DNA from: DASUAS01 sp963809795
Lineage (GTDB): Bacteria > Actinomycetota > Acidimicrobiia > IMCC26256 > DASPTH01
Length of the DNA: 64,000 nucleotides
NCBI GenBank assembly: GCA_963809795.1
Contig: CAWELN010000014.1
Span: 62,001-126,000 of the forward strand
Direction of reading: 5' to 3'
Made by a program: the position numbers and the translations under genes. Under the pieces are notes generated by a model that saw only the letters and a list, made by a program, of their open reading frames with translations, did no database searches and had not been told where the DNA came from. Every line of letters begins with the position of its first letter. Within the stretch, counting starts at the first letter, position 1. Below, one piece after another: positions 8,993 to 16,954 of the stretch.

Positions 8993-9011
8993 GCCAGAAT
9001 AGGATTCTTGG
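8993..9011. promoter_or_regulatory. Operator-like inverted repeat A with -10 box for tetR
   Basis: GCCAGAATAGGATTCTTGG contains the perfect inverted repeat AGAAT-AGG-ATTCT. Within it, TAGGAT (9000-9005) is a good -10 box lying 7 nt before GTG 9013, as in a leaderless transcript. The site lies between the divergent dehydrogenase (8893) and TetR genes. It therefore probably mediates autoregulation and control of the operon. It resembles sites at 30914, 43887, 45268 and 46068. Confidence 0.5.
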
Positions 9012-9012
9012 A

Positions 9013-9651
9013 GTGACGAACACAATTCCAGACCCCGAGGACGTCGCCGACCGGGTGGCCCGCCAGACCCTGGCCGGGCGGGAGGCGGCCTACGCCACCG
9101 AGGTCCGGCGGCTCCTCGACGCCGCCCTCGACGTCATGCGGAGGTGCGGGACGACCTCGCGGCCCCGGGTCGCCGACATCGTGGCCGCCGCCGGGCTCTC
9201 CAACGAGGCCTTCTACCGCCACTTCCCGTCGAAGGACGCGCTCGTGGCCGCGATCCTCGACGACGGCGCCCTCCGGCTGCGCAGCTACCTCGAGCACCAG
9301 ATCGAGAAGCAGCGCACGCCCGAGGGCCAGGTGCGGCGCTGGGTCGAAGGCGTGCTCTCGCAAGCCGACGACGACATCGCGGCGACGACCCTGGCGGTCA
9401 TCTGGAACGGCGGCAGCGCCGGGTCCGGGCAGGCGTCGGGCCGGCACTTCGGCAGCGCGCCGGTGGGGGCGCTCCTGCACGCACCGTTCGCGGCGCTCGG
9501 CAGCACCGATCCCGAGCTCGACGCCGCGCTCGCCGCGCACGCGACGTTCGGGAAGCTGTCCGACTACCTCTGGCAGGGCACGCAACCGTCGCCGGCGGAG
9601 ATCGACCACATCGTCGACTTCTGCCTGGCCGCGATCACACCCCGCTCGTGA
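9013..9651 (+). CDS. TetR family transcriptional regulator
   Basis: A 212-aa repressor-type protein. The DNA-binding helix-turn-helix spans about residues 45-80 (VADIVAAAGLSNEAFYRHFPSK, written here only as location), and a helical ligand domain follows. GTG 9013 is the start because a -10 box ends 7 nt before it, suggesting leaderless translation. It is divergent from the ACAD11-like/kinase/reductase operon, which it probably represses until an acyl-CoA ligand binds. Its 3' end overlaps the convergent CoA-transferase gene by 17 nt. The ligand is unknown. Confidence 0.85.
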   Translation: MTNTIPDPEDVADRVARQTLAGREAAYATEVRRLLDAALDVMRRCGTTSRPRVADIVAAAGLSNEAFYRHFPSKDALVAAILDDGALRLRSYLEHQIEKQRTPEGQVRRWVEGVLSQADDDIAATTLAVIWNGGSAGSGQASGRHFGSAPVGALLHAPFAALGSTDPELDAALAAHATFGKLSDYLWQGTQPSPAEIDHIVDFCLAAITPRS

Positions 9652-11770
9652 GCACCGCGTCGGTGTCGCGTCCGGCCGAGTGCATCACCGCGCGATCGCG
9701 CGGCACGACGCCGTCCCATTCGGAGTAGCCGCGGATCACACGCACCTCGCCGAGGTCGTCGTCGTCGACCACGAGGAAGCAGTCGTTCGCAGCCAAGGCC
9801 TCGCTGGTGTACACGTCGTCTCGATCGAGCACCCCGATCGCCGGGATGCCCTGCGCGCGGCACGTCTCGACCACCTCGTCGACGGTCAGCTCGCGGAGCG
9901 CGGCGTCGTCGGCGCCGCGTACGGCGTCCCAGGACCGCCGCTGCTCGTCGGTGCCGGCGTAGACGGCCAGCCAGCCGTCGGCCGCCTCGACGTACCGGTG
10001 CGCCTGGTCGTCGCCGACGTAGTCGATGTACCCCACGCGCGCCGGAGGCCGGCCCGGGTAGGTGGTGAACTCGGCGCCCTGGAACGCGACCGAGGTGCGG
10101 CTCAGCGCGACCCCGACGTGCTGTCCTCCGTCGAGGTGCGTGCGGGCGTAGAGGGCGACGAGGGTCCCGAACGCGGCCAGCGTTCCGGTCCCGATGTCGT
10201 GCAGGGACATCGGCTGGATGACGGGGGTCTCGGCCCCGCCCTGGGCGACCATCAGGCCGCTGCGGGCCTGGAGCAGCGGATCGAAGCCGGGCGTGTCGGC
10301 GAGCGGTCCCGCGCCCCAGCCGTCGATGTGACAGTGCACGAGGCGCGGATTGGCGGCCCGCAGGCCGGGGAGGTCGAGGCGCAGCTCGTCGGTCACCTGG
10401 CGGGACATGTTCTCGAGCAGCGCGTCGGCTCGTCCCACCAGCGCCGCGAACGCCTCACGGCCGGCGGCGTCCTTGAGGTCGATGCAGACCTGGTCCTTGT
10501 CCCGGTTGAGCGCGCAGTACGACGCCCCGGCCACGGTGCGGAAGTCCTCACCGCCGGGCGGATCGACCTTGACGACACGCGCGCCGAGGTCCTGGAGCAC
10601 GAGACCGCCGAACGGCCCGGCCAGGAACTTGGTCGCGTCGACGACCAGCACGCCGTCGAGCGGAAGCGTGGGCTGTGCCCGCGGCGCACGCCCGGGCGCG
10701 GTGACGGTGGCCGTCGATGGCTCGAGCGAACCCGGCGTGGCCGACAGCACCGCGGGGAACCCGGGCCCGGTCGTCCGACCGTCGCCACCGGGTACCACCA
10801 GCAGTAGGTCGTTGGCGGCCACCGTCTCGCTCGCGGCCCAGTCGTGGCGCGTCTGCACCGGCGCGTAGGGCACGCCGAGCTCGTCGAAGCGACGTGCCCA
10901 CTCGCCCGAGTCGAGCTCCGCCATGCGTTCGGCGAACCTCGCGTTCGCGATCACCTGGACCTGGGGCTGCACGAACCGGGCGAACTCGCCGTCGACCTCG
11001 GGGATCAACATGATCTCCATGAGGTCGAGCGCTTCGAGCAGCTTGAAGAAGAACGGTGGCGTGAGCGCGCACACGAACAGCCACACCCCGTCGCGGCAGC
11101 GGTACATGCGGAACTGCGGCGAGACGCCGGTGCCGTCCTTCTGTGCGCCGAACGGCCGGAAGATGCCGGGGAGGTCGATGCGGATGGACGTGTTCATCGC
11201 GTTGACCGCGTGGAGTCCCGACACCGTGAGCGAGCGCACCACCGCGTGCTCCCGGCGCTGGAGCAGCGCCGCCGCGATCGCGCACGCGCCGAGCGCGCCC
11301 TGCTCGTAGGTGATGATCGGCACCACCGGGGCCACGGGGTGGTCGCTGGTCGCACCGGGCTGCTGCGCGGCCAGGCCGGTCCACGCCCACAGGAGGAGCT
11401 CGTCGTACGGCAGATCGGCTGCGGGCCCGTGCACCGCGTGCGGCGGCATCCACGCGTGGATCAGCGAGGGGTTGAGCTGGCGGAGCTGCGCGGCACCGAG
11501 CCCCGCAGCTTCGAGCTCGGTCGCCGGCAGGTCGACGACGACGACGTCGGCCGTGTGGGACAGCTCCCGCAGCCCGTCGTCGGACCCGACGACGACCTTC
11601 TTGGTGCGGTTGGCGTACCGCCAGAGCGGATCGTCGGGCGCCGCGTCATCGGGCCGGAGCTCGACCCGGGTGACGTCGGCGCCGTACTCGCCCAGGTGCA
11701 TCGCCGCCAGGGCGCCACCCGGAGCGACCGAGAGGTCGACGACCCGCACGTCGAAGAACGCGTTCGTCAC
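9635..11770 (-). CDS. Double-length family III CoA-transferase (CaiB/BaiF)
   Basis: A 711-aa protein holding two CaiB/BaiF domains in tandem. The first (about 1-345) opens with VRVVDLSVAPGGALAA and contains PYDELLLWAWTG. The second (about 370-700) opens with LDGVLVVDATKFLAGPFGG and contains GFDPLLQARSG, whose aspartate is in the position of the acyl-accepting residue of formyl-CoA transferase. Normal family members have one domain of about 400 aa and dimerise as interlocked rings, so a fusion supplies both halves. Start is GTG 11770, 36 nt after the upstream dehydrogenase stop. It moves CoA between carboxylic acids. Donor and acceptor are unknown. Confidence 0.82.
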   Translation of the reverse strand: MTNAFFDVRVVDLSVAPGGALAAMHLGEYGADVTRVELRPDDAAPDDPLWRYANRTKKVVVGSDDGLRELSHTADVVVVDLPATELEAAGLGAAQLRQLNPSLIHAWMPPHAVHGPAADLPYDELLLWAWTGLAAQQPGATSDHPVAPVVPIITYEQGALGACAIAAALLQRREHAVVRSLTVSGLHAVNAMNTSIRIDLPGIFRPFGAQKDGTGVSPQFRMYRCRDGVWLFVCALTPPFFFKLLEALDLMEIMLIPEVDGEFARFVQPQVQVIANARFAERMAELDSGEWARRFDELGVPYAPVQTRHDWAASETVAANDLLLVVPGGDGRTTGPGFPAVLSATPGSLEPSTATVTAPGRAPRAQPTLPLDGVLVVDATKFLAGPFGGLVLQDLGARVVKVDPPGGEDFRTVAGASYCALNRDKDQVCIDLKDAAGREAFAALVGRADALLENMSRQVTDELRLDLPGLRAANPRLVHCHIDGWGAGPLADTPGFDPLLQARSGLMVAQGGAETPVIQPMSLHDIGTGTLAAFGTLVALYARTHLDGGQHVGVALSRTSVAFQGAEFTTYPGRPPARVGYIDYVGDDQAHRYVEAADGWLAVYAGTDEQRRSWDAVRGADDAALRELTVDEVVETCRAQGIPAIGVLDRDDVYTSEALAANDCFLVVDDDDLGEVRVIRGYSEWDGVVPRDRAVMHSAGRDTDAVLTSGV

Positions 11771-11806
11771 GCGTGCGGACCTCGCCCCCGAACCGCGGTC
11801 TGCTCG

Positions 11807-13108
11807 TCAGGCGTTCCCGATGGAGTGCTCGAGCATCTGCTCGATCTTCGCGCGGGCGGCCTCCCGCTTCGCCGGCAGCCACTCCGACGGCCACAGCCCG
11901 TCGGCGGGCTTGTAGCCCTTCAGCACTTCCTTGGCCGCGGTGACCTTGTGGACCTCGCTCGGGCCGTCGACCGTCGCCATGATCGGCACGCCCGCCCACA
12001 TCCGACCGAAGGGCATCTCGTTCGACACACCCAGCGCGCCGTGGAGGTGCATCGACTTGAAGATGATGCTCTCCTGCACCTTCGGGGTGAGGAACTTGAT
12101 GGTGGCGATGTTCTTCCGCACCCGCTTGTAGTCGTGGTAGCGATCGATCTCCCACGCGGTGTAGAGCACCAGCAGCCGGAACTGCATGAGCTCGGCGTAC
12201 GCATCGGCGATGTCGGACTGCACCATCTGCTTGTCGGCCAGGATCGAGCCTTGCGTCTCCCGTGACAACGCGCGCTCGCACATCATGTCGAGCGCCTTCT
12301 GGCAGATTCCGACCGTGCGCATCGCGTGGTGCACGCGGCCGCCACCGAGACGGGTCTGCGCGACCGCGAACGCCTGGCCCTCGCCCCCGAGCAGCGCGTC
12401 GGCGGGCACCCGCACGTCGTTGTAGTGGATGAGGGCGTGCATGCCCTCGTCCTCGGACTCGCCCATGAGCCCGATGTGGCGCTCCACGTCGAGACCAGGC
12501 GTGTCAGTGGGCACGAGGAACATCGACATGCCCTGGTACGCGCTCACGTCGGGGTCGGTCACGGCCATCACGATGATGAACCGCGCGGTGCGCGCGTTCG
12601 ACGAGAAGAACTTGTAGCCGTTGATGACCCACTCGTCGCCGTCCTTGACCGCGCGGGTCTTGAACATCTTGGGGTCGGCGCCGGCGTGCGGTTCGGTCAT
12701 CGAGTAGCAGGAGAAGCACTCACCGTTCAGCAACGGCTGGAGGTACTCCGCCTTCTGCGCCTCGGTGCCGTAGTGGGCGATGATCTCCGCGTTGCCGGTG
12801 TCGGGGGCGGCGGTGCCGAACACGATCGGGGCCCATCCCGAGGTGCCGAGGATCTCGTTGATCAGCGCCAGCTTCAGCTGCCCGAAGCCCTTGCCGCCGA
12901 GCTCGGGACCGAGATGCGCGGCCCAGAGGCCCTGCGCCCTGATCTCCTCCTGCATCGGCTTGACGAGGGGTGCGGTCTCGTCGTCGAGCGGGTGGAAGGC
13001 GCGCCCGCCGTAGATGAGGTCGAGCGGCTCGATGCGCTCGGCCACGAACTGCCGGATCCACTCCAGCTTCGCCTCGAACTCGGGCTCGGTCTCGAAGTCC
13101 CACGCCAT
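11807..13108 (-). CDS. Acyl-CoA dehydrogenase, ACAD11-like (second copy)
   Basis: 433 aa, the same length as the protein at 7592-8893. It shares its landmark motifs, including MAWDF, CYSMTEPHAGADPKMFKTRA and the ending VDGPSEVHKV. ATG 13108 is preceded by GGAGGCGA. No kinase gene adjoins this copy: upstream lie two crotonases and downstream a CoA-transferase. It may therefore work with the kinase encoded at 6573 or simply as a dehydrogenase. The two copies differ mainly in surface and C-terminal helices, which suggests an old duplication with different chain or branch specificity. Confidence 0.87.
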   Translation of the reverse strand: MAWDFETEPEFEAKLEWIRQFVAERIEPLDLIYGGRAFHPLDDETAPLVKPMQEEIRAQGLWAAHLGPELGGKGFGQLKLALINEILGTSGWAPIVFGTAAPDTGNAEIIAHYGTEAQKAEYLQPLLNGECFSCYSMTEPHAGADPKMFKTRAVKDGDEWVINGYKFFSSNARTARFIIVMAVTDPDVSAYQGMSMFLVPTDTPGLDVERHIGLMGESEDEGMHALIHYNDVRVPADALLGGEGQAFAVAQTRLGGGRVHHAMRTVGICQKALDMMCERALSRETQGSILADKQMVQSDIADAYAELMQFRLLVLYTAWEIDRYHDYKRVRKNIATIKFLTPKVQESIIFKSMHLHGALGVSNEMPFGRMWAGVPIMATVDGPSEVHKVTAAKEVLKGYKPADGLWPSEWLPAKREAARAKIEQMLEHSIGNA

Positions 13109-13131
13109 CGCGTCGCCTCCAGTGCTCTCGA

Positions 13132-13914
13132 CTACTGCCCCACGAACCGTGGAGCCCGCTTCTCGGCGAATGCCTGTGCGCCCTCGAGCGCGTCCTTGCT
13201 CCCGAACACGGCCCCGATCTCACTCGGGCGCGGCCAGCCGGCGTCGCCCCCTTGTGTCGTGGACCGTCGCACGAGCCGCTTGACCGTGCGGACCGCCAGT
13301 GGCCCGTTCTCGGCCATCCGGTTGGCCAACACGAGTGCCTCGTCGACCTCTTGACCGGCCGGCACCACGCGGTTGATCAAGCCGAGCTCGAGCGCCCGCG
13401 CCGCGTCGAACGTGTCGCCGATGAGCGTGATCTCGAGCGCGATCGCCAGGGGAATCCGCGTGGCGAGCAACGTGCCACCGCCACCGGGCATCAGACCGCG
13501 CTTGACCTCGGCCAAACCGAACATCACGTGCTCGGCCGCCACCGCGAGGTCGCACGCCATCATCATCTCGAAACCGCCGCCGACCGCGGCGCCGTTGAGG
13601 GCGACGACGATCGGCTTGGGGTACTCCCACGAGACCATCTGGTGGCGCTCGGGCACCACGGTGTCGTCGTCGGGGTCCGGCGGCTGCTCGTCGCGGGGGC
13701 TCTCGGCGAACTCCTTGAGGTCCATGCCCGCGCAGAAGGCGCGGTCGCCGGCGCCCGTCAGCACCACCGCCCGGACCGCGTCGTCGACTTCGAGCTCCGT
13801 GAACGCGTCGGCCAGCGCGGCCAGCAGCTCCTTGTTGAGCGCGTTGCGCCGCTCGGGCCGGTTGAGCGTCAGCACCTCGACCGCGCCGCGCCGCTCACGC
13901 TCGAGAACGCTCAC
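13132..13914 (-). CDS. Enoyl-CoA hydratase/isomerase (crotonase family)
   Basis: A 260-aa crotonase-fold enzyme. The oxyanion-hole segments are FCAGMDLKEF (about residue 62) and NGAAVGGGFEMMMACDLAVA (given as landmarks at about 105). A glutamate in AEVKRGLMPGGGG (about 137) sits where hydratases have a catalytic acid. GTG 13914 overlaps the upstream crotonase stop in GTGA, so the two are translationally coupled. It probably hydrates or isomerises an enoyl-CoA, or cleaves a ring 1,3-dicarbonyl. The family does not fix which. Confidence 0.83.
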   Translation of the reverse strand: MSVLERERRGAVEVLTLNRPERRNALNKELLAALADAFTELEVDDAVRAVVLTGAGDRAFCAGMDLKEFAESPRDEQPPDPDDDTVVPERHQMVSWEYPKPIVVALNGAAVGGGFEMMMACDLAVAAEHVMFGLAEVKRGLMPGGGGTLLATRIPLAIALEITLIGDTFDAARALELGLINRVVPAGQEVDEALVLANRMAENGPLAVRTVKRLVRRSTTQGGDAGWPRPSEIGAVFGSKDALEGAQAFAEKRAPRFVGQ

Positions 13915-14816
13915 ACCGCCTCCACCGTGTCGCGCTCGGCCACCTTGAGCTTGGTGCCCCGCCACTCGGGGACGTCCTCGCCCACCTTGGCGACCGCCAT
14001 CTTGTCGTCGTGCTCGACCATCCAGTGCGCGTGGTTCAGCTCGTGCATGGTGAAGCACGCGTGCAGCGAGTTGTAGAAGCCCTGGTTGTCCTGCGTCTGG
14101 TTCACCGACTCCTTGACCAGCAGCGCGGCCATGGTCGGGATCTTGGCGATGCGCCGGGCGAACTCCAGCGTGCGCTCGCCGAGCTCGTCGACCGGGAAGA
14201 TCTTGCTCACCATCCCGAGGCGATACGCCTCGTCGGCGTCGATCGAGTCGCCGGTGAGCATGAGCTCCTTGGTCTTGCGGGCGCCGAACTCCCACGGGTG
14301 GGCGAAGTACTCGACACCGCACATGCCCAGCCGCGTGCCGACGACGTCGGCGAAGATCGTGCCCTCGGCGGCGACGATGAGGTCGCAGGCCCACATCAGC
14401 ATGAGCCCCGCCGCGTACACGCCACCGTGCACCTGGGCGATGGTGATCTTGCGGAGGTTCCGCCAGCGCAGCGTGTTCTGGAAGAAGTAGTGCCACTCCT
14501 GCAGCATGAGGCTCTCGGGGCCACTGCGGCTCCCGCCGTTGATCGTCGCGGTGGGGTGCGGATTCTCACCACGCAGCTCCTCCCACATCTCCTTGCTGCC
14601 GGTGTCGTGGCCCGACGAGAACATCGGCCCTTCGCCACCGAGGATCACGACCCGCACGGTGTCGTCCTCCTCGGCTCGCAGGAACGCCTCGTTCAGCTCG
14701 ACGAGCATCGAGCGGTGCTGGGCGTTCCGCGTCTCGGGCCGGTTGAGCATGATGCGGGCGATGGTGCCGTCGTCGACCGTCTCGTAGGTGACGTAGCGGT
14801 ACTCGGAATCAGCCAT
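13911..14816 (-). CDS. Crotonase-family protein
   Basis: A 301-aa crotonase, slightly longer than usual. The first oxyanion segment is FSSGHDTGSKE (about residue 67), followed by an insertion rich in Gly/Pro/His. The second is VHGGVYAAGLMLMWACDL (about 125-142), then GMCGVEYFAHPWEFG (about 160). There is no obvious canonical Glu pair, so a hydrolase or isomerase function is as likely as hydration. ATG 14816 is preceded by GGAGGTCC. It is coupled to the following crotonase by GTGA. The two crotonases, the dehydrogenase at 11807 and the CoA-transferase at 9635 read as one transcription unit. Confidence 0.8.
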   Translation of the reverse strand: MADSEYRYVTYETVDDGTIARIMLNRPETRNAQHRSMLVELNEAFLRAEEDDTVRVVILGGEGPMFSSGHDTGSKEMWEELRGENPHPTATINGGSRSGPESLMLQEWHYFFQNTLRWRNLRKITIAQVHGGVYAAGLMLMWACDLIVAAEGTIFADVVGTRLGMCGVEYFAHPWEFGARKTKELMLTGDSIDADEAYRLGMVSKIFPVDELGERTLEFARRIAKIPTMAALLVKESVNQTQDNQGFYNSLHACFTMHELNHAHWMVEHDDKMAVAKVGEDVPEWRGTKLKVAERDTVEAV

Positions 14817-14857
14817 TGCGGACCTCCCAACCGGACGGGCACCCGACGCTACACAGA

Positions 14858-14873
14858 GTGCCCGACCGGGCAC
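14858..14873. other. Stem-loop in short gap
   Basis: GTGCCC-GACC-GGGCAC is a perfect 6-bp stem with a 4-nt loop. It lies in the 65-nt gap between the SDR gene at 14882 and the crotonase gene starting at 14816, both on the minus strand. No T-run follows, so it is a weak terminator candidate. An operator or mRNA-stability hairpin is as likely. Confidence 0.3.
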
Positions 14874-14881
14874 CACCGAGG

Positions 14882-15634
14882 TCAGAGGAAGAGCGGGTAA
14901 CCGCCGGTGACCTTCAGGGTCTCGCCGGTGACGAACGACGAGTCCTCGGAGCAGAGGAAGAGCAGTGCCCGCACGATGTCGTCCATCTGACCGAGGCGCG
15001 GCACGAGCTGGAGCTGGTTGACGAACTGGTCGACGAGCTCCTGCGGCAGGTCGTCCATCGCGTTCTCGGTGGCCATGAGCCCGGGCGAGATGCCGTTGAC
15101 GCGGATGTGGTCGGGTGCGAACTCCTGGGCGAAGGCGATGGTCAGGCCGCGCACCGCCAGCTTGGAGACCGAGTACGGGGTGCCGCTGAGGTACGACGCC
15201 ATCGACGAGATGTTGACGATGGTGCCGCCGCCCCGGGCCGCCATCGACGGGCGGGCGGCGACCGAGCAGTTCACGACGCCGATGACGTTCACGTCGAAGA
15301 GGGCGCGGAGCTCGTCGCGCTCGAGCACCGAGAACGGCTGGTTGTACTTCGTGAGGTGCTTGCCGGCGTTGTTGATCAGGATGTCGATGCCGCCGAACCG
15401 CGCCACCGCGGCCGCGACCGCGGTCTCGACCTGGTGCTCGTCGGCGACGTCGCACCGCACGCTCGACGCCGGCGTCCCGGCCGCCTCGAGCTCGGCCGCC
15501 AGCGCCTCGCCCGCGACGGTGTCGATGTCGGCGACGACGATCGATGCCCCCTCGGCCGCCAGCGCCCGGGCGAAGGCGCGCCCGAAGCCGATCCCCCCAC
15601 CGGTGATGAATGCGACCTTGTCGTCGAACCGCAT
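14882..15634 (-). CDS. SDR family oxidoreductase
   Basis: A classical 250-aa SDR with TGGGIGFGRAFA (about residue 10), NNAGKH (about 88), catalytic serines in NISSMASY, and YSVSK (about 152). The start at ATG 15634 has AAAGGTC upstream. It is the first gene of the leftward block that continues with the crotonases, a dehydrogenase and a CoA-transferase. It is divergent from the CoA-transferase at 15707. The likely role is oxidation of a 3-hydroxyacyl-CoA or secondary alcohol with NAD(P)+. Confidence 0.85.
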   Translation of the reverse strand: MRFDDKVAFITGGGIGFGRAFARALAAEGASIVVADIDTVAGEALAAELEAAGTPASSVRCDVADEHQVETAVAAAVARFGGIDILINNAGKHLTKYNQPFSVLERDELRALFDVNVIGVVNCSVAARPSMAARGGGTIVNISSMASYLSGTPYSVSKLAVRGLTIAFAQEFAPDHIRVNGISPGLMATENAMDDLPQELVDQFVNQLQLVPRLGQMDDIVRALLFLCSEDSSFVTGETLKVTGGYPLFL

Positions 15635-15692
15635 CGCGCGACCTTTCGTGTTCAGCTCGTGACGCTACCGGGCAGGACGGGACGCGACCTCC

Positions 15693-15698
15693 TACGCT
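15693..15698 (+). promoter_or_regulatory. -10 box, probable leaderless promoter
   Basis: TACGCT lies 8 nt before ATG 15707, with no purine-rich ribosome site between. This is the spacing expected when transcription begins at or next to the start codon. It drives the single-domain CoA-transferase. Confidence 0.45.
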
Positions 15699-15706
15699 GC
15701 CCCGGC

Positions 15707-16930
15707 ATGAGCAACGTGATGGAGGGCATCCGCATCCTCGAGGTCGCCGAGCACACCTTCGTGCCCGCGGCGTCGGCCATCCTCGCCGACTGGGGCGCCG
15801 AGGTGATCAAGATCGAGCACGTCACCCGGGGCGACGCCGCGCGCGGGTTGGGCTCGACCGGCATCGCCGGCTTCAGCGGCAAGGTGGCGGTGCTCATGGA
15901 GCACGCCAACCGGGGGAAGAAGAGCCTCGGCCTCGACCTGACCGACCCGGCCGGGCGCGACCTCCTCTACCGGCTCGCCGCCATCTCCGACGTCTTCCTC
16001 ACCAACAAGATGGCGGGCGTCCGCAAGAAGCTGCAGATCGAGGTGGACGACATCCGGGCCCACAACCCGAACATCGTCTACGTGCGCGGGACGGGCTACG
16101 GCAACCGCGGCCCCGACGCCGACGCCGGCGGCTACGACTCGCTCGGGTTCTGGGCCCGTTCGGGCGTCGCCCACTCGGTCACGCCCTCCGACCTGCCCCA
16201 GCCGCTCAACCAGCCCGGGCCCGCGTTCGGCGACTCGATCGGAGCCATGACCATCGCCGGCGGCATCTCGGCCGCGCTCCTGCACCGCGAGCGCACCGGC
16301 GAGGCCCAGGTGGTCGACGTGTCGCTCCTGTCGACGGCCATGTGGGCGCTGGGCGGCACCATCGCGGTGTCGCAGGACATCGGCATGGCCTGGCAGGCGC
16401 CACCGTCCGGCGAGCCCGCCGCGCCGTTCAACCCGCTCATCGGCTACTTCGGCACCGCCGACGGCCGCTTCATCATGTTCTCGATGCTGCAGGGCTTCCA
16501 CTACTGGCCGGAGGTCTGCGAGCGCCTCGGGCGGACCGACCTCGTCGACGACCCCCGGTTCGACACCGCCGAGCGACTCATGGAGAACGCCGCCGCCGGC
16601 GCCGAGATCGTGCGAGCGGAGATCAAGCAGTACACGCTCGACGAGATCAAGGCGCGGCTGACCGGCATGCGCGGCCAGTGGGCGATCGTGCAGGACACGA
16701 TCGAGATCGGCGACGACCCGCAGGTCGTCGCCAACGGTTACCTCCAGGAGCTGGAGTGGGACGGCTACAAGTACAAGCTGGTGGCCACGCCGGTGCAGTT
16801 CGGCGAGGAGGTGTCGGTGCCGGGCAAGTCGCCCGAGTTCAACGAGCACGGCGACGAGATCCTCACCGAGCAGCTCGGACTCGACTGGGACACGGTGATC
16901 GACCTCAAGGTGAAGGGCGTCGTCGCCTGA
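15707..16930 (+). CDS. Family III CoA-transferase (CaiB/BaiF)
   Basis: A single-domain 407-aa CoA-transferase. It opens with GIRILEVAEHTFVPAA and has the Rossmann-like WGAEVIKIEHV (about residue 30), RGTGYGNRGPDADAGGYDS (about 128-146) with the acyl-accepting aspartate probably in GGYDSLGFWARSG, and a typical C-terminal linker domain. ATG 15707 follows a -10 box by 8 nt. Its length is normal, unlike the two double-length relatives that flank it (9635-11770 and 16955-19321). It is monocistronic and convergent with the second double-length gene, 24 nt away. The substrate pair is unknown. Confidence 0.85.
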   Translation: MSNVMEGIRILEVAEHTFVPAASAILADWGAEVIKIEHVTRGDAARGLGSTGIAGFSGKVAVLMEHANRGKKSLGLDLTDPAGRDLLYRLAAISDVFLTNKMAGVRKKLQIEVDDIRAHNPNIVYVRGTGYGNRGPDADAGGYDSLGFWARSGVAHSVTPSDLPQPLNQPGPAFGDSIGAMTIAGGISAALLHRERTGEAQVVDVSLLSTAMWALGGTIAVSQDIGMAWQAPPSGEPAAPFNPLIGYFGTADGRFIMFSMLQGFHYWPEVCERLGRTDLVDDPRFDTAERLMENAAAGAEIVRAEIKQYTLDEIKARLTGMRGQWAIVQDTIEIGDDPQVVANGYLQELEWDGYKYKLVATPVQFGEEVSVPGKSPEFNEHGDEILTEQLGLDWDTVIDLKVKGVVA

Positions 16931-16954
16931 CCCTCCGAACTTCGCGGTGGACGG

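Noticed and set aside
14858..14873. A rho-independent terminator in the 65-nt gap
   Set aside because: The 6-bp stem has no following T-run on either strand and lies inside a probable operon.
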